64,000 nt of DNA from Candidatus Dechloromonas phosphoritropha (GCA_016722705.1 JADKGN010000005.1:248001-312000); one strand, 5' to 3'. Shown: positions 8,608 to 17,319, counted from the first letter of the stretch. Program-made: numbers and translations. Notes: generated by a model not told the origin, from the letters alone.

Positions 8608-10329
8608 CCCGGATGTTTCATAAACCCGCCGCGTGATGTCAATGTCGTGCCATTCCAGCCGTGATGCGAGTCAGCTTGCTGCGAATTTTGCTGGCAACCC
8701 GCCATGATGGGCCACATAGTCCTACGTTTGGGCGTCACACCCTGCCGCCATCGATCCCTGGACAGAGCGCTGGCGAGACCTGACCTCCGCTCAAGCGGAT
8801 TCGAGTCGGTAGCATGAGACGGCGTCGCCGAGTCGATCAGGCCGGTGCCGGCGGGCGCGGGACGAGGTAAAGCAACTCGGTCACCCGCGCCAGCACCCCT
8901 TCATCGGACACGACGTAGGCAAGGACAGCTTGATCCGATCCTTGTACTGCACCACGCGCACCGCCAACTTAAAGAGTTTCAGGATAATCGACAGCGGTTG
9001 CGCCTTGGCCAGTTCCGTATGCACCAGCGTGTTCTCGCGCAAGCCGTGAATCAACCCATACGCCGCACACGAATAGAACAGCCGCAGGTGATTGGCGAGG
9101 AAGGCATGATCGGAGGTCCGGTCACTGGCCAAGTCGTTCTTCACCGCCTTGATGAAGTTCTCGTCCTGCCCTCGAGCACAGTACAGCTCTTTGTAAAGCA
9201 CCTCAGGCGTCGGGTCGGACAGCGAGGTCACCAGGTACCGCGGGTTGTCACCCAAGGCCATCACCTCGGCCTTGACCACCACGCGGTAAGCCTTGGGCCA
9301 CGAGCCCGCCTGATACTCGATATCGTCGTACAGTCGTGTCGCCGCCGGGGCTGGATTCCCCAGGCGCTGGGCGTTGGCGCTGTGTGTCTGGTGCAGCGCA
9401 CGGGCTTTCTTCAGCAGCGGCTCGGCCTTGGGCGAGAGCACCTGGTTGCCGGCCAGGCCGAAGAGGAAGTCCAGATGCGGATCGGACGCGCACAAGGCCA
9501 TCAGTTCGGGATTCGAGAAGTGGCCATCCCCGCGCAGAATGATGTGGGTCTCGGGCCAAGCCTGGCGGAGCAAGCGCAGCACGCGCTTGATGATGGCCGC
9601 GTTCTCCTTGCCAGTCGGGCGTTTGCCCGGACGCAGGACGGCAGTAATGAACTTCCCGGAAAGTCCTTCGAAGAGAAACAGCGGCAGGTAGCAGTGATTC
9701 CCGTAGTGGGGGTTATAGAACGCCAGTTCCTGCTGCCCGTGAGTGGCATCCTCCGAGTGATCCATATCGAGCACGATCACGGCAGGCGCTTGGGCGTAGC
9801 TGGCGATGAAGGCGTCGACGAAGCTTTTGGCCAGGCGGTAAATGTCTTTGCGCGATACGCTGTTTTCGAGCCGGGAGAGCGTGGGGCCGGAGGCCAGGTC
9901 ATTTCCCTCGTCCAGCGGGGCACGACCGACCGCCAGTTTGAACAGCGGATCGCGCCGCAGCGTGTTGGCGTCATTACCGTCGGCGTAACCGCTGGCGGTC
10001 TGGAATATCCGCTGGCGGAGCAGGTCGGCCAGGGGATGGTCAATGTACGAGGCGTGGCGTTTGTCGTGAATCGCGCTGACCAGGCGGGGAATCAGGCCGA
10101 TTTGCAGGTCGATGCCACGCAACAGGAGTGCGCCAAAGTCGGAGGACATCGCCCCGCCGTCAAACTCTGCCCGGATCGTAAATCCGGCGCTGGCGGGAAA
10201 GCGAAGCTGGGTTGGGATAGAATGGTCCATGGGCGGTCTCGTTTAGGCTTCTTACAAAGCGTTATTGGCGTAACCCCAATTATATCAATGGGTTAAACGA
10301 GATTCGCCTGCTTTTATGAAAAATTCGGG
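8608..10329 (-). mobile_element. IS1380-family element, copy 1
   Basis: 1722 bp with inverted repeats CCCGGATGTTTCATAAA (left) and CCCGAATTTTTCATAAA (right end, other strand). It is flanked by 4-bp duplications CTAG at 8604-8607 and 10330-10333. It abuts the right end of the IS1182-family element. The region between the transposase stop and the 8608 end (about 270 bp) is non-coding and more diverged from copies 2 and 3 than the coding part. Confidence 0.93.
8881..10230 (-). CDS. IS1380-family transposase (copy 1, C-terminally shortened)
   Basis: 449 residues. Catalytic residues: Asp in VIVLDMDHSEDATHG, Asp in IILRGDGHFSNPEL, Glu in CARGQDENFIKAV. Near the end a run of four G (five in copy 3) shifts the frame so that the protein ends SCPMKGCWRG instead of continuing for 15 further residues. 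It differs from copy 2 at a handful of residues (for example NQVLSPK versus NPVLSPK). Since the shift lies after all catalytic residues, activity cannot be excluded. Confidence 0.9.
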   Translation of the reverse strand: MDHSIPTQLRFPASAGFTIRAEFDGGAMSSDFGALLLRGIDLQIGLIPRLVSAIHDKRHASYIDHPLADLLRQRIFQTASGYADGNDANTLRRDPLFKLAVGRAPLDEGNDLASGPTLSRLENSVSRKDIYRLAKSFVDAFIASYAQAPAVIVLDMDHSEDATHGQQELAFYNPHYGNHCYLPLFLFEGLSGKFITAVLRPGKRPTGKENAAIIKRVLRLLRQAWPETHIILRGDGHFSNPELMALCASDPHLDFLFGLAGNQVLSPKAEPLLKKARALHQTHSANAQRLGNPAPAATRLYDDIEYQAGSWPKAYRVVVKAEVMALGDNPRYLVTSLSDPTPEVLYKELYCARGQDENFIKAVKNDLASDRTSDHAFLANHLRLFYSCAAYGLIHGLRENTLVHTELAKAQPLSIILKLFKLAVRVVQYKDRIKLSLPTSCPMKGCWRG

Positions 10330-10377
10330 CTAGCTGATTACTGTAATGCTGCTATAAACAACCTGGAGGTTCACAAA

Positions 10378-11769
10378 CAATCCTCGTGACTTAGCATCTT
10401 GTCATGGAGCGGTTTTGTAGGCATGAGACTTGTGTGGCTTGGGTCGAATAGGTCGCGGTCGGTTTCGGTTGGGGATGAATTTTTGAAGGTTCAGGACAAT
10501 CTCGGAGAACAGTGCGGCGACGATGCGCGAGGTCAAGCGAAGGCGGCCGGTGAGCACTTGGGGCAGCAGACGGCGCAGATGCGAGAAAGCCAAGGTGCGA
10601 TTGATACGCCACGGCGAATCTGGGGCGATGAGGTGCTCCGTGGCCAGATAGACCGCCAGCGCATTGAGGTTGTCGCAGAGCATCTTGGCGCCGACGTCCT
10701 GACAGGCCGCGAGCCAGGTCAAGCCAGACGTATGCTCAAGCGACAGGCGATGCTTGAGGCGCTTGAAGGCCTCTTCGATGCGCCAGCGCCGATGATAGAG
10801 ATCTGCGAATGCAGGCGCCGGATACTGCGCACTGTCGAGCAAGGACGTCATGAGCACGCGCACCTTACCGGCGGGTGTCACTTGGCGGATCAGGCGCACG
10901 GTCGAGGCCTGGCGGGGACACTCATAATCGACGGCATCCCGGCAATTCGGCGGTGGCAGGGTCACCACGGTGTCGTCCTGGCCGGAGCGCATGAACTGCG
11001 TGATGGCGGCAAAGGTCGACGACGAATCGCAGCGCATGCAAAAGGGAATCTCCCGATGCAGCAAGGCGGCCACCAGCCACGCGCCCGGGTAACCGCGGTC
11101 GAGCAGCAGCATGTCGTGGCGGTCAATCCGGTCCAGGCGCTCGAACAGCATCTGCCGCTCACCAACCAGGGGGCTGTGCAGGATCAGCGAATCGAACAAC
11201 TCGATGCCCGGACGAAACAAGCCGAACAGCGTCGCCTCGCGCACACACCGCTTGCCCTCCGCGTTGAGCAAGGTCAAGCGAACCTTGGAGGCATCGGCGG
11301 CCAGAACCCGCAATCCCTGCCAGAGCGGCTGACCGGGAAGGGCTTCATCGACCAGCCGCAGCAACTCTGTGTTGAGCGGATCGAAGACATTCGCATAGAG
11401 GCGGCTACGCGCCTTCGAGAACGCACTGGCGGTCACCACCCGAGACAAGCGGGTTCGCCGCGCCAGCAGCGTGAAGAACGCATCGAGTTCGCCCTGCACG
11501 GCCCCACGCACACCGCTGAGCAGGAAAGCGATCAGATCGGTGAAGGGCAATCCACGGCTGCGCGTGAAATTCCGGGAATCACGGCGAGCCGCTTCGCGAA
11601 AGGCTGCGCTCTGAATGAAGTCCGCAAGCCTGAAAAGCACATTGACATATTTAGGACGGCATATTTAACCTATAAATATCAATCCGTTACGAGACCCAAT
11701 TCTACCCCGATATGGCCGGCTTATCGCGGCGGCTGTAAAATATGCAAACGCGCTAAGTCAAGAGGATTG
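10378..11769 (-). mobile_element. Second IS4-family element (IS-B), related to IS-A
   Basis: 1392 bp with ends CAATCCTCGTGACTTAG (left) and CAATCCTCTTGACTTAG (right, other strand). These are nearly the same ends as IS-A, but the transposase is clearly diverged. No matching 10-bp target repeat is present: the left flank is GGTTCACAAA and the right flank ATCAAGACCC. The right flank is the interior of an IS-A copy, so IS-B inserted into IS-A copy 2 and the sequence on its left was later lost. The 48 bases between IS1380 copy 1 and IS-B (10330-10377) carry no gene. Confidence 0.88.
10402..11640 (-). CDS. IS4-family transposase (IS-B)
   Basis: 412 residues from a GTG at 11640. Same architecture as the IS-A transposase: Asp in VLAADASKVRL, Asp in MLLLDRGYPGAWL, and the YREK signature YHRRWRIEEAFKRLK. 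Substitutions are scattered throughout relative to IS-A, so the two are distinct elements sharing terminal repeats. The frame is intact and the enzyme is probably functional; it could in principle act on IS-A ends. Confidence 0.9.
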   Translation of the reverse strand: MLFRLADFIQSAAFREAARRDSRNFTRSRGLPFTDLIAFLLSGVRGAVQGELDAFFTLLARRTRLSRVVTASAFSKARSRLYANVFDPLNTELLRLVDEALPGQPLWQGLRVLAADASKVRLTLLNAEGKRCVREATLFGLFRPGIELFDSLILHSPLVGERQMLFERLDRIDRHDMLLLDRGYPGAWLVAALLHREIPFCMRCDSSSTFAAITQFMRSGQDDTVVTLPPPNCRDAVDYECPRQASTVRLIRQVTPAGKVRVLMTSLLDSAQYPAPAFADLYHRRWRIEEAFKRLKHRLSLEHTSGLTWLAACQDVGAKMLCDNLNALAVYLATEHLIAPDSPWRINRTLAFSHLRRLLPQVLTGRLRLTSRIVAALFSEIVLNLQKFIPNRNRPRPIRPKPHKSHAYKTAP

Positions 11770-12470
11770 ATCAAGACCCGTACCTTGCCAGTCGGCGTCA
11801 CCTGACGAATCAGGCGAACCATAGAAGGCAGACGCGGACACTCGTAATCAATGGCATCCTGACGATGCGGTGGCGGCAATGTCACCTGCGCCTCATCTTC
11901 TCCGGATCGCATGAACTGGGTGATGGCAGAAAAGGAAGCGGACGAATCACAGCGTATGCAAAAGGGGATACCTCGATGCAACAGCGCCGCGACCAACCAG
12001 GCACCCGGATACCCGCGATCAAGCACCAGCATGTCCTGAGCACCGAGTCGGTCAAGCCGCTCAAACAACATCTGACGTTCGCCGACCAGCGAACTGTGCA
12101 AAATCAGCGAGTCGAACAATTCGATCCCTGGCCGAAACAAACCGAAGATGGCCGCTTCTCGAATATGGCGGCGCCCTTCCAGGTCAAGCAAGGTCAGACG
12201 TACCTTCGATGCATCCGCCGCCAAGACCCGCAAGCCTTGCCAGTCCGGCTGCTGCGGAACGACCTCATCGACCAGGCGCAGCAATTCTGTATTGAGCGGC
12301 TCAAAGAGATTGGCGACCAGATGGCTGCGCGCCTTTGAGAAGGCACTGGCCGTGATCGCCCGACAAAGGCGGGTTCTTCCGGCAAGCAGGGCAAAGCAGG
12401 AATCAAGCTCCGCCTGAACTGCGCCGCGAATGCCGGTGAGCAGGAAAGCGATCAGATTCGTGAATGGCAA
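11770..12470 (-). pseudogene. IS4-family transposase (IS-A copy 2), truncated
   Basis: About 234 residues of the IS-A transposase remain, followed by read-through into IS-B. Both catalytic Asp motifs survive but the YREK segment with the catalytic Glu is gone, so it is inactive. One residue differs from copies 1 and 3 early in the protein (ELDSCFALL versus ELDSFFALL). Confidence 0.92.
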
Positions 12471-12688
12471 TTCACGGTTTCGGGTGAAAAACCGAGGCTC
12501 GCGGCGGGCGGCGGCAAGGAAATTGGCGCCATGAATGTAGTCCGTTAGCCGTGAAACGATATTGGCATATTTAGGCCGTCATATAACGCCTATTTATATC
12601 AATTGGTTACATGCTCGATTATATCTTGGCGCGGCCAGATGGCAAAGTTGCCAAAATTAGATGACAGACCGCTAAGTCAAGAGGATTG
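11770..12688 (-). mobile_element. IS-A copy 2, truncated by IS-B
   Basis: The 5' two-thirds of IS-A, nearly identical to copies 1 and 3. The right end CAATCCTCTTGACTTAG (other strand) is intact at 12688. The 3' part, with the end of the transposase gene and the other terminal repeat, is missing at the IS-B junction (11769/11770). The flank outside 12688 begins GGCAGGCAAC, the reverse complement of the flank outside copy 3. Confidence 0.93.
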
Positions 12689-12719
12689 GGCAGGCAACCC
12701 GAAGCGGACGCCTTACTAA
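12689..12719 (+). pseudogene. guaD: Displaced 3' end of guaD
   Basis: This 31-base piece begins with the 10-base repeat GGCAGGCAAC and then reads CCG AAG CGG ACG CCT TAC TAA, that is PKRTPY-stop. Joined to the guaD fragment that ends ...QRWAGN at 16435, it restores a 157-residue guanine deaminase ending in Tyr, as Bacillus subtilis GuaD does. It lies on the plus strand whereas the rest of guaD is on the minus strand 3.7 kb away, so it marks an inversion between IS-A copies 2 and 3. Confidence 0.85.
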
Positions 12720-13162
12720 ATGACGCTGACCCTCATGATACTACATAATCAGAGAATCGAATATACCATATTAGATCCATTATCCAAGTCGCTTTTATAT
12801 ATTGGATTAGGTCTTGTAATTTGTTTCTTGAAAGGCTCGTTTGCAACAGAAACAACGCCCCCAAGCCAACTGAAGAGTAGCATAAACAGCAGCACTCTGT
12901 CGTCTTCGGGAAACTGTTTCAATTTTCCAGTTTCCTATTGCATAGTGCCCCAGAAGGATGACGGAACAATTGATCTTCCAGATACCACAGACTACTGGCA
13001 AAGTGTATTAGCTATTGGAGATGATGGTGTTCCCTACTTTAAATCGCCTGAAGGGAAGCGCTACTACAATATGGCAACTATCGCATTCTCAATATTTGGG
13101 CGCAACCAAAAGCCATTCGAACTTCAATGCAAGAAATTCAAAATTGATAGCAAACAATTTAA

Positions 13163-14884
13163 CCCGAATTTTTCATAAAAGCAGGCGAATCTCGTTTAAC
13201 CCATTGATATAATAGGGGTTACGCCAATAACGCTTCGTAAGAAGCCTAAACGAGACCGCCTATGGACTATTCTATCCCAACCCAGCTTCACTTTCCCGCC
13301 AGCGCCGGATTTACGATCCGGGCAGAGTTTGACGGCGGGGCGATGTCCTCCGACTTTGGCGCACTCCTGTTGCGTGGCATCGACCTGCAAATCGGCCTGA
13401 TTCCCCGCCTGGTCAGCGCGATTCACGACAAACGCCACGCCTCGTACATTGACCATCCCCTGGCCGACCTGCTCCGCCAGCGGATATTCCAGACCGCCAG
13501 CGGTTACGCCGACGGTAATGACGCCAACACGCTGCGGCGCGATCCGCTGTTCAAACTGGCGGTCGGTCGTGCCCCGCTGGACGAGGGAAATGACCTGGCC
13601 TCCGGCCCCACGCTCTCCCGGCTCGAAAACAGCGTATCGCGCAAAGACATTTACCGCCTGGCCAAAAGCTTCGTCGACGCCTTCATCGCCAGCTACGCCC
13701 AAGCGCCTGCCGTGATCGTGCTCGATATGGATCACTCGGAGGATGCCACTCACGGGCAGCAGGAACTGGCGTTCTATAACCCCCACTACGGGAATCACTG
13801 CTACCTGCCGCTGTTTCTCTTCGAAGGACTTTCCGGGAAGTTCATTACTGCCGTCCTGCGTCCGGGCAAACGCCCGACTGGCAAGGAGAACGCGGCCATC
13901 ATCAAGCGCGTGCTGCGCTTGCTCCGCCAGGCTTGGCCCGAGACCCACATCATTCTGCGCGGGGATGGCCACTTCTCGAATCCCGAACTGATGGCCTTGT
14001 GCGCGTCCGATCCGCATCTGGACTTCCTCTTCGGCCTGGCCGGCAACCCGGTGCTCTCGCCCAAGGCCGAGCCGCTGCTGAAGAAAGCCCGTGCGCTGCA
14101 CCAGACACACAGCGCCAACGCCCAGCGCCTGGGGAACGCCGAGCCTGCGGCGACACGACTGTACGACGATATCGAGTATCAGGCGGGCTCGTGGCCCAAG
14201 GCTTACCGCGTGGTGGTCAAGGCCGAGGTGATGGCCTTGGGTGACAACCCGCGGTACGTGGTGACCTCGCTGTCCGACCCGACGCCTGATGTGCTTTACA
14301 AAGAGCTGTACTGTGCTCGAGGGCAGGACGAGAACTTCATCAAGGCGGTGAAGAACGACTTGGCCAGTGACCGGACCTCCGATCATGCCTTCCTCGCCAA
14401 TCACCTGCGGCTGTTCTATTCGTGTGCGGCGTATGGGTTGATTCACGGCTTGCGCGAGAACACGCTGGTGCATACGGAACTGGCCAAGGCGCAACCGCTG
14501 TCGATTATCCTGAAACTCTTTAAGTTGGCGGTGCGCGTGGTGCAGTACAAGGATCGGATCAAGCTGTCCTTGCCTACGTCGTGTCCGATGAAGGGGTGCT
14601 GGCGCGGGTGACCGAGTTGCTTTACCTCGTCCCGCGCCCGCCGGCACCGGCCTGATCGACTCGGCGACGCCGTCTCATGCTACCGACTCGAATCCGCTTG
14701 AGCGGAGGTCAGGTCTCGCCAGCGCTCTGTCCAGGGATCGATGGCGGCAGGGTGTGATGCCCAAAAGTTGGGGTATTTGGCCGATCGTGGCGGGTTGGCA
14801 GCAAAATTCGCAGCAAGCTGACTCGCATCACGGCTGGAATGGCACGACATTGACATCGCGCGGCGGGTTTATGAAACATCCGGG
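13163..14884 (+). mobile_element. IS1380-family element, copy 2
   Basis: 1722 bp, ends CCCGAATTTTTCATAAA and (other strand) CCCGGATGTTTCATAAA, flanked by the 4-bp duplication TTAA at 13159-13162 and 14885-14888. It is inserted in the epimerase-like gene. Confidence 0.95.
13262..14611 (+). CDS. IS1380-family transposase (copy 2, C-terminally shortened)
   Basis: 449 residues, with the same DDE residues as copies 1 and 3 (LDMDHSED, RGDGHFSNPE, GQDENFIK). It has the four-G version of the run near the 3' end and therefore ends KGCWRG. It differs from copy 3 by a few substitutions (MDYSIPTQLHF versus MDHSIPTQLRF). A TATAAT hexamer in the 5' end region (GATATAATAGG) may be its promoter. Confidence 0.92.
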   Translation: MDYSIPTQLHFPASAGFTIRAEFDGGAMSSDFGALLLRGIDLQIGLIPRLVSAIHDKRHASYIDHPLADLLRQRIFQTASGYADGNDANTLRRDPLFKLAVGRAPLDEGNDLASGPTLSRLENSVSRKDIYRLAKSFVDAFIASYAQAPAVIVLDMDHSEDATHGQQELAFYNPHYGNHCYLPLFLFEGLSGKFITAVLRPGKRPTGKENAAIIKRVLRLLRQAWPETHIILRGDGHFSNPELMALCASDPHLDFLFGLAGNPVLSPKAEPLLKKARALHQTHSANAQRLGNAEPAATRLYDDIEYQAGSWPKAYRVVVKAEVMALGDNPRYVVTSLSDPTPDVLYKELYCARGQDENFIKAVKNDLASDRTSDHAFLANHLRLFYSCAAYGLIHGLRENTLVHTELAKAQPLSIILKLFKLAVRVVQYKDRIKLSLPTSCPMKGCWRG

Positions 14885-15043
14885 TTAATGCCCTCCAGTT
14901 TGTCAAGGAAAATACTGTCAGTATAAATGATCAAGCAATTAAGTGGAATTATAATTATGAAACGAATATTAATGATACGATTCTTAGGCCGCCTTGGGCG
15001 AGTGCTTTTAGTCAGGCGGCATTGATTGAGCGACTGTTGCTGG

Positions 15044-16434
15044 CAATCCTCTTGACTTAGCGGTCTGTCATCTAATTTTGGCAACTTTGCCATCTGGCCG
15101 CGCCAAGATATAATCGAGCATGTAACCAATTGATATAAATAGGCGTTATATGACGGCCTAAATATGCCAATATCGTTTCACGGCTAACGGACTACATTCA
15201 TGGCGCCAATTTCCTTGCCGCCGCCCGCCGCGAGCCTCGGTTTTTCACCCGAAACCGTGAATTGCCATTCACGAATCTGATCGCTTTCCTGCTCACCGGC
15301 ATTCGCGGCGCAGTTCAGGCGGAGCTTGATTCCTTCTTTGCCCTGCTTGCCGGAAGAACCCGCCTTTGTCGGGCGATCACGGCCAGTGCCTTCTCAAAGG
15401 CGCGCAGCCATCTGGTCGCCAATCTCTTTGAGCCGCTCAATACAGAATTGCTGCGCCTGGTCGATGAGGTCGTTCCGCAGCAGCCGGACTGGCAAGGCTT
15501 GCGGGTCTTGGCGGCGGATGCATCGAAGGTACGTCTGACCTTGCTTGACCTGGAAGGGCGCCGCCATATTCGAGAAGCGGCCATCTTCGGTTTGTTTCGG
15601 CCAGGGATCGAATTGTTCGACTCGCTGATTTTGCACAGTTCGCTGGTCGGCGAACGTCAGATGTTGTTTGAGCGGCTTGACCGACTCGGTGCTCAGGACA
15701 TGCTGGTGCTTGATCGCGGGTATCCGGGTGCCTGGTTGGTCGCGGCGCTGTTGCATCGAGGTATCCCCTTTTGCATACGCTGTGATTCGTCCGCTTCCTT
15801 TTCTGCCATCACCCAGTTCATGCGATCCGGAGAAGATGAGGCGCAGGTGACATTGCCGCCACCGCATCGTCAGGATGCCATTGATTACGAGTGTCCGCGT
15901 CTGCCTTCTATGGTTCGCCTGATTCGTCAGGTGACGCCGACTGGCAAGGTACGGGTCTTGATGACCTCCTTGCTTGATACCGCGCGGTATCCGGCCACAA
16001 GCTTCTCAGCCCTTTATCACAGCCGTTGGCGTATCGAGGAGGCGTTCAAGCGCATCAAACACCGGCTCAATCTGGAGCACACGTCCGGCCTGACTTGGCT
16101 GGCCGCCTGCCAGGATGTTGGGGCCAAGATGGTGTGTGACAATCTCAATGCCCTGGCCACCTACCTGGCTGCGGAAGAGCGGCTGCCCAGCGATTCGCCA
16201 TGGCGAGTGAATCGGACGATGGCCTTCAATACCGTACGTCGTATCTTGCCCCGAGTCTTGGCGGGTGTGCAGCAAATCACCACCCGAGTTACCAAGGAAA
16301 TCTTCTCGGAAATCGTCAAAAACCTTCAGAAATTTATCCCTGATCGTGCTCGACCTCGGCCAAACCAGCGAAAGCCTCACCTGTCCTTTGCTTACAAACC
16401 CGCCGTATGACTATGGACTAAGTTGAGAGGATTG
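15044..16434 (+). mobile_element. IS4-family element, IS-A copy 3 (complete, in guaD)
   Basis: 1391 bp with both terminal repeats. Its two flanks do not match: CTGTTGCTGG on the left, GTTGCCTGCC on the right. The right flank is instead the reverse complement of the flank of IS-A copy 2. This shows that the original target duplication of the guaD insertion has been separated by recombination between the two inverted copies. Confidence 0.95.
15262..16410 (+). CDS. IS4-family transposase (IS-A copy 3)
   Basis: 382 residues from a TTG at 15262, identical in sequence to the copy 1 product. It carries the two Asp motifs and the YREK signature. As in copy 1, an open extension of about 38 codons precedes the TTG without a standard start codon. 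Probably functional. Confidence 0.9.
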   Translation: MPFTNLIAFLLTGIRGAVQAELDSFFALLAGRTRLCRAITASAFSKARSHLVANLFEPLNTELLRLVDEVVPQQPDWQGLRVLAADASKVRLTLLDLEGRRHIREAAIFGLFRPGIELFDSLILHSSLVGERQMLFERLDRLGAQDMLVLDRGYPGAWLVAALLHRGIPFCIRCDSSASFSAITQFMRSGEDEAQVTLPPPHRQDAIDYECPRLPSMVRLIRQVTPTGKVRVLMTSLLDTARYPATSFSALYHSRWRIEEAFKRIKHRLNLEHTSGLTWLAACQDVGAKMVCDNLNALATYLAAEERLPSDSPWRVNRTMAFNTVRRILPRVLAGVQQITTRVTKEIFSEIVKNLQKFIPDRARPRPNQRKPHLSFAYKPAV

Positions 16435-16887
16435 GTTGCCTGCCCAGCGCTGTAGCGGCAGCAGCGCATCGGGAAGTGGGTGGTGTTCCATGACGATGCG
16501 GCGCGCCAAAAAGTGGCGGTTCAGTTCGCAGTACAACTCGTCGTCGCAAAAGCCGATGGCGGCCGCTTCATCGCGGGTGTTGGCGAAGACGATGCGGCCG
16601 ATGCGCGCCCAGTAGGCAGCGGACAGGCACATCGGGCACGGCTCGCTGGACGCATAGAGTGTGGAATCGGGCAGGTGGAAGCTGTCGACCGCGGCGCACG
16701 CCCTGCGGATGGCACCGATTTCGGCGTGTGCGGTCGGGTCTCCGCTCGCCACTACCCGGTTCCAGTCTTCGCCGATAATCTTGCCGTCGCGGACGATGAC
16801 GGCGCCGAACGGGCCGCCTTCGTTCACTTCGCTGCCCTTGAGCGCCAGTTCGAGGGCGCGGGCGAGGAAACGATCGTCGGCGTTCAT
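16411..16887 (-). pseudogene. guaD: Guanine deaminase, C terminus replaced by IS-A sequence
   Basis: The first 151 residues are native (16435-16887); the last seven (QSSQLSP) come from the IS-A end. Zinc-dependent cytidine-deaminase fold: TAHAEIGAI (His54, catalytic Glu56) and EPCPMCLSAAYWARIG (Cys84, Cys87), with GuaD-type flanks. It would convert guanine to xanthine. In the B. subtilis enzyme the domain-swapped C-terminal segment, including the final Tyr, helps form the active site (established knowledge). Here that segment (PKRTPY) has been moved to 12710-12719, so activity is doubtful. The start directly follows the queF stop (TGAATG), so queF-guaD are probably cotranscribed. Confidence 0.88.
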
Positions 16888-17319
16888 TCAGCCTCGGGTA
16901 TTCGATTCGCTGTCGAAAACGCTGAGATCGACGCGCGGCGCCGGTTGCCAGCCCGGCTTGCGAAATTCGGCAACGACATTGGTGAATATGCCGCCGCGCA
17001 CGTAGAACTTGGCGGTCAGGCGCATGAAGCGCGGCGCGGTGGCGGCGACCAGGTCGTCGAGAATGCGATTGGTGACGGCTTCGTGGAAGGCGCCCTCGTT
17101 GCGGTAGGACCAAATGTAGAGCTTGAGACTCTTCAGTTCGATGCAGGTCTGGTCCGGGATGTAATCGAGAATCAGCGTCGCGAAATCGGGCTGGCCGGTC
17201 ATCGGGCACAGGCAGGTGAATTCCGGAATCTGCATGTGAATGTGAAAGTCGCGGTCGACCGCCGGATTGGGAAAGGTTTCGAGGGTTCTCGTCGGTTGGC
17301 TGGGCATGCTCAGATTCAT
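16888..17319 (-). CDS. queF: NADPH-dependent 7-cyano-7-deazaguanine reductase (preQ0 reductase)
   Basis: 143 residues, the short YkvM-type QueF. It reduces preQ0 to preQ1 for queuosine in tRNA. The substrate-binding cysteine lies in CLCPMTGQPDFA (Cys38), followed by the NADPH-binding QueF motif ELKSLKLYIWSYRNEG and the substrate Glu in AFHEAVTN. It is transcribed divergently from smc and directly upstream of guaD (no spacer). Confidence 0.94.
   Translation of the reverse strand: MNLSMPSQPTRTLETFPNPAVDRDFHIHMQIPEFTCLCPMTGQPDFATLILDYIPDQTCIELKSLKLYIWSYRNEGAFHEAVTNRILDDLVAATAPRFMRLTAKFYVRGGIFTNVVAEFRKPGWQPAPRVDLSVFDSESNTRG

Larger units (their letters stand above)
12720..15043 (+). pseudogene. 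Fragment of a D-glucuronyl C5-epimerase-like gene, split by IS1380 copy 2 and cut by IS-A
   Basis: Coding segments are 12720-13162 and 14889-15043. Deleting IS1380 copy 2 and one TTAA joins ...DSKQFN to ALQFVKEN in frame, with no stop up to 15043, about 199 codons in all. The first part has a hydrophobic signal-like stretch (LLYIGLGLVICFLKG), then DDGVPYFKSPEGKRYYNMAT. The second part contains RPPWASAFSQAALIERLLL, which resembles the PW-S-x-x-x-Q region of C5-epimerase C-terminal domains. That family call comes from memory and is moderate. The gene follows the displaced guaD stop directly and is far AT-richer than the chromosome, so probably acquired. Its 3' end is missing. Confidence 0.6.

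Noticed and set aside
8845..10296. Long plus-strand open frame of 483 codons opposite the IS1380 transposase (and its counterparts in copies 2 and 3)
   Set aside because: It is the complementary shadow of a conserved transposase gene in GC-rich DNA, with no recognisable domain or start signal.
10399..11805. Plus-strand open frame of 468 codons across IS-B
   Set aside because: Antisense of the IS-B transposase; composition is that of a shadow frame.
11770..16434. IS-A copies 2 and 3 as the arms of a composite transposon carrying the epimerase-like fragment
   Set aside because: The outer flanks do not form a target duplication; instead the inner flank of copy 2 and the outer flank of copy 3 are reverse complements and both belong to guaD, which is explained by inversion.
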